This document shows positions 13,201 through 25,707 of a stretch of 64,000 nt of DNA, one piece after another; position 1 is the first letter of the stretch, and each line of letters opens with the position of its first letter. The translations under genes and the position numbers were made by a program. The DNA is taken from assembly GCF_050624435.1 (NCBI RefSeq), contig NC_134541.1:12848995-12912994 (forward strand), written 5' to 3'. The stretch is from Tenrec ecaudatus. Lineage: Eukaryota > Chordata > Mammalia > Afrosoricida > Tenrecidae. The notes under the pieces were generated by a model. The model worked only from the letters and a program-made list of their open reading frames with translations. It had not been told where the DNA came from and ran no database searches.

Positions 13201-16200
13201 GTGAGAAGGTGGCATGACTTAGTAGAGACCTGAGAGAGGTGAGGGCGGCGGCCCTGCAACTGCCTGGGGTGGGCACCGCTGCCTGCAGCAACAGCAGCTG
13301 CTAAGGCCCTGTGGCTGGGGTGTGGGCTTAGAGAGGAAGACAGGTGGGGGAGATAGTTGGCCAAAGGTCAGGGGGCTAGTGGCAGTGCAGAGAGGCAGTG
13401 GGTCTAGGTGGTTAGGGCCTCGAAAGCCATGGTTGGCATCTGGGGTTTCCTGATGTTCTCTTCACCCAGAGAGCTAGCCAGTGACCCTGATGGTACTGTG
13501 TGGCGCTGCGCAGGGCGGGAGGGCAAGCAGAGTGAGGCGCTTTAGAGAAGGGAGCAGCCATGTGTGCTTCAGGGGACGTGGAGGTGGGGGAGGAGGGGCC
13601 CCAGACCCCCAGAGAGGCTGTACTGACGGTCGCCATTGGCTGACATGAAGGAGCCGCCTGCATGAGAACCAAGGGGAGGCGTCAGGCAGGGAAGTGGGGA
13701 CACAGTCCAGGCCTGGGGGAGTCGACCAGAGATGGAAATCTGCAAATCGGTGGGGGGTGAGGGGGATGGAGGTGGTCAGTTGGAAGGCCTGAGACTGGCA
13801 GGGTGCCCCCAGGGGCTGAGCATTTGATGGGACTCCATCACGGGAGAGCAAGAGAAGGGTGTGTGTCCTTTAGAAGACTGGTCAACTGGAAACAGGCGCC
13901 AAGAAGGCCTGCCGGGTGGGGACAGCAAAGGGACCCTTGGATTTGGCTAGGAGGAGGTCACGCATAACAGCCTTGACAAAGACAGTGTGTCATGAATGAG
14001 TGAAGGGGCAGATGGTCACGGAGCCCAGAGCTAGCTATTTGTTCTGCTTGACAAAAGGTAGGGAGGTGGGAAGCTGGGGAGGATGGGAGTTGGGCCTTGA
14101 GGGATGAGTAGGAGTTCTGTGGTGAGAGGTGAGGCCGTTCCAGTGTAGTGGCAGAAAATGAAGCCAGAGAGGTCTGTGATGTCAGACCTCTGAGAAGGTG
14201 TGAGACCTCTGGCCTTATAGAAGCAGTCTGGTGAGAGTTGGTTTGGTTCTGAGTAGGAAAAGGTTAAAGGTCGGATTTGAACCCTTCGGCAGTGTTCACT
14301 ACTGTCTCTCTGTCGAGCCAGGCCTGCAGCGTGGGCAGGGGCCAACATGTCCCAGCAGAGTGTGGGAGTGGAAGCCCCAAGGGGCCCAGGGACTATCTCC
14401 AGTCACCCCACCCCTCCTCTGTCCTAGTGTTCTCTTGAGCAGAGTGGTAACCAGGCCAAGGGTGTGAGACAGTGCCAGCCGCCATGCCACCACGAGAGCT
14501 GAGACAAAGAAGCTTCTGTCTGCCCTCCCCTGCCATCCTTGCCCCCATTAAAGAGGTCTCAGGCAGCGGGTTGCTCTAGAAACAGCCTCCTACCAAGGCC
14601 CACGAGTCACAGGCTCTTTCCCCCGGGAGGGAGAAGGGAGGGCGCCTCTCTCCCAAAATAATTCTCAACAGTGGCCACAGCTCAGGATTCCTGGTGGCAT
14701 GAGCAGTTATCCACTGTGCTGCTAACTGCAAGGTTGGCGGTTTGAACCCACCAGACAGGCTTTCTGTAAAAACACACAGCCTCAGACCCACGGGGGCCGT
14801 TGTCCTCAGGCCCGTACAGTGTCTGTGAGTGAGTATACGAAGTTGATCCCCTCCTGCTCGGTGGCCCTCTAAGAAGGCCAGGTTCTGGTCATTGGACAGG
14901 TGACAAGACTGAGCTCAGAAAGGGGTGTATCACTTGAAATGGCTCATGGCAAGGGTGTATTGTGTCCCAGGGACCAGGTTAATAGTCAGCACCTGACCGG
15001 CTTTGACCCATTTTATTAACTCGCTGTAGGCTAAATGACATGTTGGTCTTAGATGTTGTTGGGTCACTTTCAACTCTTGGTGACCTTAGTGGCCCCATAG
15101 AGTTCCCTAGGCTGCCATCCCCATGGGACAAGAATGCCAGGGCCTTTCTCCCTTGGAGCCATGGGATAGATTCAAACCACCTACCTTTGGGTGAAAGCAT
15201 TCAGAGAAGAGCGGACACCAATTTGACACAAGCTACTCCAGAATATAGAGAAGGGCAGCAAACTCCCCAACTGATTTTGATGAAGTGAGCGTAACCCTGG
15301 CACCCAAGCCAGGCAGAGACACGACCAAGGGGGAAGACTGCAGACCCATCTCTCTCGGGAGCAGAGATGCAAAAAGTCTCAACAAAATCCTGGCCAAATA
15401 GGAGCCAACAACATGCCCAGATAATGAGACTAATACACCCTGAGTAAGTTGGGAGCCGGATGGGACAAGCAAGGATGGTACTACATTAGAAAGCCAAGCC
15501 AGTCATCCACTGTGTAAACAATCAGAAGGTAAGCACCACGTGACCATAGCCTGTGGCAACATCCCACACGCATTTCTGGTTTTAAAAAAAAACACCAAGA
15601 AACACTGAACGAAATAAGTGAAGGGACATTTCTCCACACAACAAAGGTCATAGACACAAAACTAACATGGGGAGAGACTGAGCATACTCCATTCCCTGAA
15701 CAAGGATGGCCCCCACCTCCCCACTTGCTCCCCATTGTGCCGGAAGTCTTAGCCAGGACTCTTAAACAACAAAAAGTAATCATAAGAATCCAAACTGGCC
15801 AAGAAGAAGTAGAACTCTGTCGAATTGCAGGTGATAACGATTTTATAAGTAGAGCACCCCCACAAGAGACTCAACAACAACACAATCTTTGGACGCAAGT
15901 GAAAGACTCAGTCACGGGGCAGGATACAAGAGGAACCCACCAAAGTCTTTCAGGTTCCTGTACACTTAGGAGGAAACCTGAAAAGGGAATTGTGAAAACA
16001 GTACCACTCACAACTGCCACAGGACCGTGCTGGTGGGTTGCTGAGTGCTCCTTTAACCCCTTGTGTGCCGCCTGGGCTCTTCTAAGTAAGATGAAGAATG
16101 TCCCCGTTTCATAAATGGCCCTAGCGATGACCCCAGCCACCAGCCCTGACTTGTCTTTGCCACTCTGACCTCGGATGGGCCTAACCCTCCAAGTCTCAGT

Positions 16201-19200
16201 GTCTTCCTTTGGAAAGTCAGGGTGTGGTTTAGCCCGTAACTATAGAGATGAAAGGAGATACCCACTTGCGGGGAGGGGAAAAAAAAAAAAAGACAAGGCT
16301 CCTTTTTTCGAGACAATTTCAGGTTTAGCAGAAAACTTGAGCAGCTAGTACAGAGAACTTCTGTACATCCACCACCCCCCCCAATCGCTCCCCTTGTTAG
16401 CATCACATTAGCTCAACAGCCCATAAGACAGAGCAGAGGTGTCCCCAGGGTCCCCAAGGCTGCCATCTTTACAGGAGCAGGCTGCCACACCTTTCTCCTG
16501 CTGAATGGCGGATGGCTGATAGCCTTTAATGCTATACCATCAGGGCTCCTGTAACATCTTCTTAGGGCGTTACATTTGTTACAATGAATGTAACAAACTT
16601 CATTTTGGTCACTGATACGTTGTTACTAACCATACAGTCCATTCTTTATACATGGTCGAAGATGCTTTGTTAGGACCTCAAGTCCAAACTTTCAGGAGCC
16701 CTGGTCGCCCAGGGGTGAAACACCTGCTCGGCTGCTAAGCAAAATGGATGGTAATGGGAGTCAGCGTGATGCCCCCTGGGTTTGAAAAGCCCCTGGGTTT
16801 CTGTGACCCCGGATCCCACCCACGATGCCACATTTCACTTGGCCACTTGTCTTCTTAGGTTTCTTTTAGCAATTATCGTACTTGGTTTTGACACTGGTGG
16901 TCTCGAGCACCAGTTCAGGAGTTTGGAGGAGGCCTGCCTACTGCACTTTGGGGGTTTTCTCATGGCTGGGTTCTGGGATCTTAAAGGGGAGGTACCACTT
17001 TCTCCATCTCCGTTTTAAAAATCAACCTGGTTTATGACTGTTGCTTTTGACCTGCATCCAGGGTTTCAAACCAATCGGGTCATGGCCAGTGACAATCAAG
17101 AGATCTGCTTGCCGTGCAACGCACCAACACCCCAAAACCCACTGCCTCCGCCGAGACAAGGCCAATTCAATTCCTGGTGACCCTGTAGGGCAGAGTAGAG
17201 CCCCTCCCTTGGAGTTACAGAGACTCTAAGTCAGCGGTTCTCAGCCTTCCTAATATCACAACCCTTGAATACAGTTCATGTGGTGGTGACCGTTCCCCCA
17301 GCCATAAAATAATTTTCGTTGCTACTTCATCGCTGTTATGAATCGGTTGACCTCTGTGAAAGAGTCGATATGCCCCCCCCCCAAGGGGTCACGACCCACA
17401 GGTTGAGAACCACTGTTCTAAATCTGTGAGCAGAGGGCCTCGTCTTGCCCTTGAGGAGCAGCTGGTGTGTTCAAACTGCTGACCTTGCAGTTAACAGTCC
17501 AACACTCACCCACTTACACTACCAGGGTTCCGTGCAACGCACACACTTTCCCATAATTTGCTATGAGGAAGGCTACCTTTTTAGCAGGGCACCAATCCCG
17601 TTTTTTTAAAAATTATTATTATAAGAAGTTACTGTTCTGATTCACCCATGTTTTATAAATTCAGTTGATCAACTTTGACTGAACCGGGAAGGAGCTGTTG
17701 GCAGCCTTGCCTCGATCACCTGCCAGAGGTCCTGTTTGTGAGGTTCACCTGCTGGGAAGTCACTCCCCTCCCCTTCTCGATCCCATGCTCTCAGGAAAGG
17801 CATGACTTTAAAGAGCCCACAGGGTCTGCTTCCCAACAGCGTGCTTCTGATGCCCTGGGAGTGTTGCCTTGGACACAGGCGTGTTCCCCAAGCATGAGCT
17901 GCTATTACAGGGATCATTTTATGATCATCGTTTTTATCACCTGTGGGGTGTAAGGGCTTGATATCAATGTAAGAGGATTCAAGAGATAAGATGTTTAATA
18001 ACAGTTCAGGGCTATTGAAGTATCAATGGAGATAAAACACGGACAGTGCTGGCACTGGGCCTGTCACCTAATAAGTGCTCAGTAAATGCCAGGGAGAGAG
18101 AGCTGCCATCATTGTCAAATGGGAATAAGGCCATCTGGATGTGCCCGGGCTGGTCATGCGGTTGGCATTCCGAGCTGTCAGTCTACAAACCCAGCTAGAT
18201 ACAGGGAGGGAGGAAAAGCAACAGTGGCAAAGTCACGACCATCCAGTCCATTCCAACTCATAGTGACCCCCTAGGACAGAGCAGAGCTGCAGACCGTCCA
18301 GGGAAGGCGATACCATCATCTTTGTATTTGGAGCACCCTGTGGTTTGGACCCACTGGCCTATGGTTGGGGGTCCCGCTTAGCTGCCTGCACAACCGGGCT
18401 CCCGTGTGGTGCTGCAACGGCCTGGTGGCGGTGGAAGTGTGTTGGACACAAACGAGCAGGTTGTGTGAGGTCCCGCACCGGGCAAGGCAAGTCAAGTCTG
18501 ATGAAATGGGGCCAGCGGTTTCTGGTACAGAGGGGTAGAGAGGAAGATGGGCTGCGGCAGGGGTGGCATGAAGGGGCCTTTTGGAAATGTTCCATATCAG
18601 AGGCCCACAAACCAGGGCCCAGGGACGGGAAACACTGGAAACAGAGTGCCGTGGGAATACAGCCAGGCCCATCTCCAAGGATTGAGTCGTTTCCAGAGAC
18701 TGCCCACCAAACCCAACCCAAACCACACTGCCATCCCCCACATATTGGTCACATGGCCCTTTAGTGGAGTACGCGCTGGTCAGCAGTTAGAAACCAACAG
18801 CTCTTCTGCAGAAGGAGATTTCTACTCCTATAAAGAGCGACAGTCCGGAAGCCCACAGGGGCAGCTCTACCCTGTCCCATCAGAAGCCATTAAGTGGCAG
18901 TGAGTTTGGGTTTTCCAGGTCCTGTCAAGGAACCCCCCCCCCCCATCCCCTGGCTCTGTAGCCTAGGATCTAGCTGGGTGCTGTCTGCGAGAAGGGGTTC
19001 GCGTGCACACTTAGGCCCGAGCCCACGACCGTAGATGAGTTAGGCTCCATCACAGGATCAAATGAGCCGAGGCGGGGGTCACAGGGCTTGCTCAGGCCTC
19101 CTGGGGAACCCAGCACCCTGCGAACAGGAAGCCTGGACTCTAGCCCAGGGGTCAGCAAATTTGCGGGGGCAGAAAGGACAATCCTGTCCCTCACAACAAT

Positions 19201-22200
19201 TTATAAGTTAGTTGAAAGGCATAAATATATTTATGCAAACAAATGAAATCACCGTGATCTGAAGAACATCTTTAACATTTGTCATCAACAAAGCTGGGAG
19301 TTTCATTTTCCATCGTACTTCAGCCACATGTTCCGAGAGAGCCACGGGTGCGTCCTGAGCCACGGTTGCCGACCCCTGCTCTAGGCCCAGGAAGGCCACA
19401 CCCCTAGGGATCCAGTCCACTGCCCACCTCTGGGAAAGGCAGCAGATAGAGGCATCAGCCCAGCCGTCCCCTCAACATGCATGTGGAGGGCTGAGGCCCA
19501 GAGGGGGCAAGCAGCTTGACCAGAGTCCCACAGCTAGGTGGTGGAGACACTGAGGGTTTGTCCTTAGCCGAAAACATGGCTTCCCATTCCTCGTGGTCGG
19601 AGGTGCGGTGTTTGTGCCCAGCATGCTGTCATCCAGAAGATTCCATGAGATGGTGACCCCACCTGGGCTCAGTGGGGGTCTTCAGGGTGTTGTGACTTTT
19701 CAGAAGCAGGCTGCGTGGGTGACAGACAGCTGTTGGCGGTTCCCGAGTCTCTCATCACGTGAGCAGTGGGGCTCAGAAATGAGACTGTCGGGGAGTGGCA
19801 GGTTCCTTGAAGGAAGTGAAGCAGAAGGAGATGACCTGAGAATGCCACCTGGGGGTTGGGTGGCTTTGACCCTGAGCCCGGAGACTGAGCAGAAGCAGTC
19901 ACAGGGGCCCTTTGGGTAGGGGAGGGCTACCACCAGGTGCAAAGGCACTTACCTCACCTACCTCTGCGGAGGGGGTTGGTCAGACCTCAGAAGCTCTGCT
20001 GGGCACTGGCCTTTCCCCCAGTCCATGCACCTCCCCCTGGGGTGACACCCTCCAGGCCCCTGTGGCATCCGCATGCCATCAGGCACGGCTATTGCGTGTC
20101 CCCACCTGCCCTTGTCATCCGGAATATGCAGTAGGTGCACCTGGCAGGCAGATCTCCACCTCCTCCTTTCGTGTTGAGTGCGTGTGAGCTGGCTGCTCCT
20201 GGGTCACTAATGCCGGAAGTGATGTCCACAGTGCCCAGCCCTCATAAGCCCCTCCCCAGAGGGGCCCTAGTTCCCCATCTCTGAGGGCCAAGAGTGCCAA
20301 CAGGACTTGCAGAGCCTGGCAATCAGGGGTTCTCAACCTTCCTCAGGCCGCAACCCTTTCATACAGTTCCTGATGTGGTGGTGACCCCACCCCCCAAAAC
20401 CATAAAATTATTTTTAATGCTACTTCATTACTGTCATTTTGCTACTGTTACAAATCGGGCGACCCCTGTGAAAGGGTCATTCATCCCCCAAAGGGGTTGA
20501 GACCCACAGGGTGAGAACCACTGCTTTAAATGACCACCAGCTCACACAGGGAAATGGGGGTAGGGGAAAGACTTGGTTGTTATCTCATGACCCAGAAGAC
20601 AGCCTCTAGGGTCACTTCGCCCTGCCCATTCTCCCCTCAGGTTCAACTGATGGAAGGTGAGCTCAGGGTCTGCCAGTGTTTGTCTCTAGAGCTCAGTGCA
20701 CAGTAGGTCCTCAGGCTGGGAGAGAATAGCGGCCACAGTGACCAAAATATGAACTGAGAGCTTAGTGTGGCTTTGCATTGCCCTAGGGTCCCACACCCAT
20801 GGCTTCAGCAGACATTTCCCAAGTCCCCACTGGGTGCCGGGAGCCAGGAATGCAGCCAGCCATAAGCCCAGCCCGTGACTAGACCCCCTGCCCTGGGGGA
20901 ACTGACTTGTTGGGGAGATAGTAAGCCTAGAATCAAGGGGATCATTGCTTGGAGAACATTAAAACCGGACAGGAGACAGTACTGGGAGTTGAGGGGAAGG
21001 GTGCTATTTTGGGTCAGGGGTCCCTGGGTGGATAGTTCAGCCGAGAGCTGCGGGTTTAATCTTAGGAAAGAGGGTTTCAGACAAGGAATGGTGAATGCAG
21101 AGTCTGGGGGCTGGAGGAAGGACAGAAACCCATAGGAGTGGGGTGACCTGAGGGGGCTGCCCACGGGGCCTTAGCTTCCCCACCCAGATGATGGTGTCAG
21201 TGTAACCTGCTGGGTTACACTTGGCAAAGCAGGTGAAGAACCCAGCTTTGCCCCTTGCCAGCAGCGTGGCCTCGGTCCAGTTATTTCTCCGCCCTGGGCC
21301 TCATTCTCCCCCTCGGTGAAATGGAAAGAAAGGTGGCAGCCAGTGAGAATGCACTCAGATGGCGCACAGACAGTTCTTCCGCTGGGCACAGGGGACAGTC
21401 TGGCTCCCCCACTGCCGTCGAGTCGATTCTGGCTGCAGGACAGAGTAGGACTGCCCCCTGGGTTTGCCAGGCTGTGAGCCTTTACGGGAGTAGAAAGCCT
21501 CATCTTTCTCCCACGGAGCAGCTGCCGCTTTTGAGCTGGTGACCTTGCAGTGAGCAGGCGGGTGACATGGCACCCGCTCCACCACCAGGGCTCCCAGGAA
21601 ACGGTAGCTCCTTTTTCTTGTATTTGCGTGAGCCATCATTCCCATTTTCATAAGAGGCACTTGGGGCGGTGAGAGCTTAGGCAACATGTGCAGTGTCACA
21701 CAGCTAGTGACGGACAGTGACGCAGTAAGATCCACCCACTCTTCCCCTGTGGTCTAGGGAGTCCACGAGGAACGAATGGCGTGCACCTCCCAGTAGCCAG
21801 CAGCCTAGTTCGGGAGGACAAAGGCAAGGGAAGGTCCTGCCTGAGGCTAAACTGGGGTGCTGGCGGAGAAAGCTAGCTGGGGAGTCTGGCTGGAGGCACA
21901 GTACCCAACCCCAGAAGGAGGCAGCCAGTCTAGTCTTATCTCCCACCACCCCCGAGTCCTGGCCTTGTCCACAGGGAGTTCCGAGGGGCAGAGATGGGAC
22001 CAGCTCTTGAGGAACCGGGGGCGGGGGGAGGCTGAGTTGAACGTGCTCAGTATACCCCCTCCAGATTCACCAGCAGCTGCAGCTCCGCATCCCAGGTCAC
22101 CTTGAGTAAAAGGGCCATCGAGGTCAACCCACCCCCAGCTCACCCGCTTCTCGCCCACAGTTGCAGGTGTTCTCGTCGCCGACTTCCTGTCTGGCCTGGT

Positions 22201-25200
22201 GCACTGGGGCGCCGACACATGGGGCTCCGTGGAACTGCCCATTGTGGGGAAGGTACGTACATCCACCCTGCCCTGCAGCCCAGCCCGTTTCTCTCAGGAG
22301 GAGCCCCTTTCCCCCTGAGCCTCTGTCTTCCTGTCTGGGAGCTGGGAACAATCTTCCCTCCCCCTGTGACTGGACCAAGAATCCCAGAATCCGCAGGGCT
22401 GAAAGGCATCGGGCACCGAGGGACGGGGGGGTGATGGGTGCCTCTTCACTAGACCACCTTGCGTCTGGGGCCTACGAGCTCCGAGGTTCCCCCGTCGCTC
22501 CTCACTGGGTATTAAATTCCCTCTGACATCTCAGGCACCCCTTCTTTGTTTAACTGGTGGCAGAAAATCCGGTCCCCGCTGGCTTCATCAACAAGGCTGT
22601 TTTGTCATCTCACTGAAAACGTCCAGGGTAGAGCCTCACTGAGACGTGGCTCAGGACAAACATGATGTGCCCTGGACTCCCCTCGCTCCCCTTCTTTCTC
22701 TGCTCTCCTTTCTGTGGGCGTCACTCCCAAGCAGGCTTCCCGCTCAGAAGGGGGCCAAGATAGCCCCCAGCTGCCCCAGCCCCCCATCTCTGGAGTCCAG
22801 TGACCCCCCCCCGAGAGAGTTTCTCCTTTCTGTGGTGGTGGTGGGGGAGTCCCTTCCAGCTCATGGGACGACCCCCCTGTGCGCAGAGGGTCGACTGCTC
22901 TGTGCTGTCTTGGAATGAGATCACCAGACTTGTCCTCTGAAGCATCTCAGGAGGGGTCCACCGGCCAGCCTGTGGCCAGCAGTCCAGCACCACACAGAAG
23001 ACAGACGGATGCCTCTCCCTTCCTTAGAACCAGAGTCCCAGGGCTCAGTCCCATTGGCCCAGCGTGGGTCACATGCCCATCCTCCAGTCAACTGCTGCAG
23101 CAGGGAGATGAAATGAAGTCCTCTGACAGGCCAAGCCTAGCTCACACGCTCCCCTTCCTCCCTCCCCCTCCCCCTTTTGAGCTGGATGTTAAGTCCACCA
23201 CTGTCCAAACCACTTGTGCTAAGAGAAAGAGGGGGACTGCTACCAGGAGGTCGAGGGGCTCGGTTGCTGGGGAGACAAAGGGGTCCCCGCCTATTACCCT
23301 GGGTCAGGTGCTTAACTGTCCTGGGGCCGGGAAGCAGCATGAAGATGGTCTCCAAGCCCTTCCCAGCATAGACGGAGAGACCAGGGCCCAGAGGAAGGCA
23401 TCAGCCAGCCCAAGGTCTCTGCCAGTGTGATTTCAGTTCATCTGCTCCAGCCACTGGGCCTCGACCTGCAGGGTGGGTGGGACCCGTGGCCGGGGGGTGA
23501 GCTTGTGTTGAGGCTGGCCGACCCGTGTGGTGACCACTTCGACAGCGTCCCCACTTGGACCCCTTCCACCACCCTAGGCTTTCATCCGGCCATTCCGAGA
23601 GCACCACATTGACCCCACAGCCATCACACGGCACGACTTCATCGAAACCAATGGAGACAACTGCCTGGCGACGCTGCTGCCGCTGTTAAACATGGCCTAC
23701 ACGTTCCACACCCAGAGCCCTGGTGGGTGAAACAGAGAGAGTGGGGGGAGGGAGAGTGTGTGTGTGCTGGTGTGGTGTGGTGTGGTGTGGTATGGATGTG
23801 TCCCTTCGTGGGGTTTAACACATAGTTCGTTGCCTTCATATAAAATTGGGACATTAGACATTTGCAGAGTGGGTTTCTAGCCCAATGTAGCCTAGTCCTC
23901 TCTGGGTTGTGCGTCTACCTGGCTTCACTGGGCTGGACCTAGGCACTGGCTGTGCCCAGTTTACCACCACCCCCAGCTGCCCTGCCAGGCCATGCTCCTG
24001 GCATGCCTGCGTGGCCCCGGGGCTTCTGGTTTTACTGCTCTAGCCTCGTAGAAAGAGTGTGAGCTGTGGACGCAGGAAGTCCCGAGTTTGAATCATGGCC
24101 TCCCTATGATGCAGGGAGTACACACAACGCACAGTAGTGCTCGTGTGGGGGGGGCCTCGTTGACGGAAGACAGTGACGTCCAACATCTGTCGGATGCAGA
24201 GAGTGCATCCGTATTGTAGATGCGCTGGATACCGCGTTTTAACAATAGACACCTCGCTGGCCTTGGAGCAAGCGACCTCTTACAGGAGCATGAATTTCTG
24301 TGGCCCGGCTTCTCTTCTCCAGAGAGCGTCCCTGGGCATTTCAGGGCCTGAAGAACTTGGCCTACAAGTTCCACACCCTGGGGGAGCTGACTCTGGGTCT
24401 GGCTGTTCCCTGTTCCCTCCTTCCGTCCTGACCTCAGTGCATCATGTGCTGGAAACACGAGTCAAACTCTGCTTCCAAGGAATGTGGGCTGCCCACATGA
24501 GCCCCGTTTTGGGTTTTTGTTATTGTTTTTAATATCTAACTGATCGAATTTGTGAAGCATAGCGCTCCTTGGTTGTTGTTAATATCTAAATTTTCTTTTA
24601 ATGTCAAGTCCAGTTTATTCTTTTTTTGTGTGTATTAGAGGCTCTTACAACAATCCATTCATCACTTGTATCAAGCATATTTGTACATATGTTGCCATCA
24701 TTCTTCTCTAGACATTTACTTTCCATTGGTATCAGCTCCTATTTTATATTTTATTGTGTTCTCGGTGCAGGATTACACAGTAGTTCAGATATGACCTGAC
24801 ATGATCCTCATTTTACTGAGGAAAAACTGAGATTCCAAGAGAAATCCCACAGCTGGGTCTGAACCAGCTCCCGCTCCGAGTCCCGAGCTCACTGTCATAG
24901 CCACTGTGCTTAGTGCCCGTGTGCCCTTTGAGCACAAGGGGAAGCAGGGGCTCCCCTGAGGGAGGCCACATGAGGGTTGGAAGCAGCAGCTGGGGGCTGG
25001 CCTGGGAAAGGAGCGGCCCGAGTGGGCAGTTGGCCCCTTGCCCTGTGTGATGCACCCTTCGGGCACCTTCTTTTCACCCGCAGAGGCCCTGAAGCAGCTG
25101 TACCCTTGGGAGTGCTTCGTCTTCTGCCTGGTCATCTTCATCACCTTCACCAACCAGATTCACAAGTGGTCGCACACATACTTCGGGCTGCCTCCCTGGG

Positions 25201-25662
25201 TCACCCTCCTACAGGACTGGCACATCATCCTGCCGAGGAAGCACCATCGCATCCACCACGTCTCGCCCCACGAGACCTACTTCTGCATCACCACAGGTGC
25301 GGGGCCCCCTGCCCCCATCTGCTCCACCCTGTCCCATGCCCACCACAGAACAGCCAGGCTTGCGTGCCTACTGTGTGCTGGGGGCTAGTGGCACCTAGAC
25401 AAACAGCCATCCTCCTACCCCAGCTGTCCCCTACTCCAGCCTCAAGTGGCACTCCCAACCACTCATCCACCCTGCAAATGCTTATTGAGCACCTACTATG
25501 TGGCGGCCAGTGCCCTATGCTCAAGGTGCAGCTGTGAGCAAAACAGGCCAAGTGTGTGCCTCTGTGGAGGCCTAACTGCTGGGGAGGAGAAAGCAGAGAG
25601 GAAGGCGGGTGGTGGCAGAGGGGGTTAACTCTTCTCAGTAAGGTGGTCAAGCAAGGAGGATA

Positions 25663-25707
<45 letters not shown>

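Larger units (their letters stand above)
11858..22160 (+). other. PEDS1: PEDS1 intron 2
   Basis: 10.3 kb, the longest intron. It holds an L1 ORF2 relic, about eight AfroSINEs in both orientations, two SPIN elements and one other hAT element. MIR/L2-like pieces lie at about 18040-18100, 19480-19560, 20800-20900, 21250-21345 and 21638-21730 (-). The 12.0-14.6 kb part shows no recognisable repeat or exon. Confidence 0.8.
22253..25083 (+). other. PEDS1: PEDS1 introns 3 and 4 (exon 4 between them)
   Basis: Introns of 1325 and 1361 bases. Intron 3 is GC-rich without an obvious repeat. Intron 4 has a TGTGG-type short tandem at about 23757-23795, a LINE 3' end at 24618-24752 and a MIR-like piece (-) at about 24790-24870. 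Confidence 0.75.

Noticed and set aside
15725-16114. 129-residue open frame
   Set aside because: It is part of the L1 ORF2 relic ([11 protein letters not shown] block), not a host gene.
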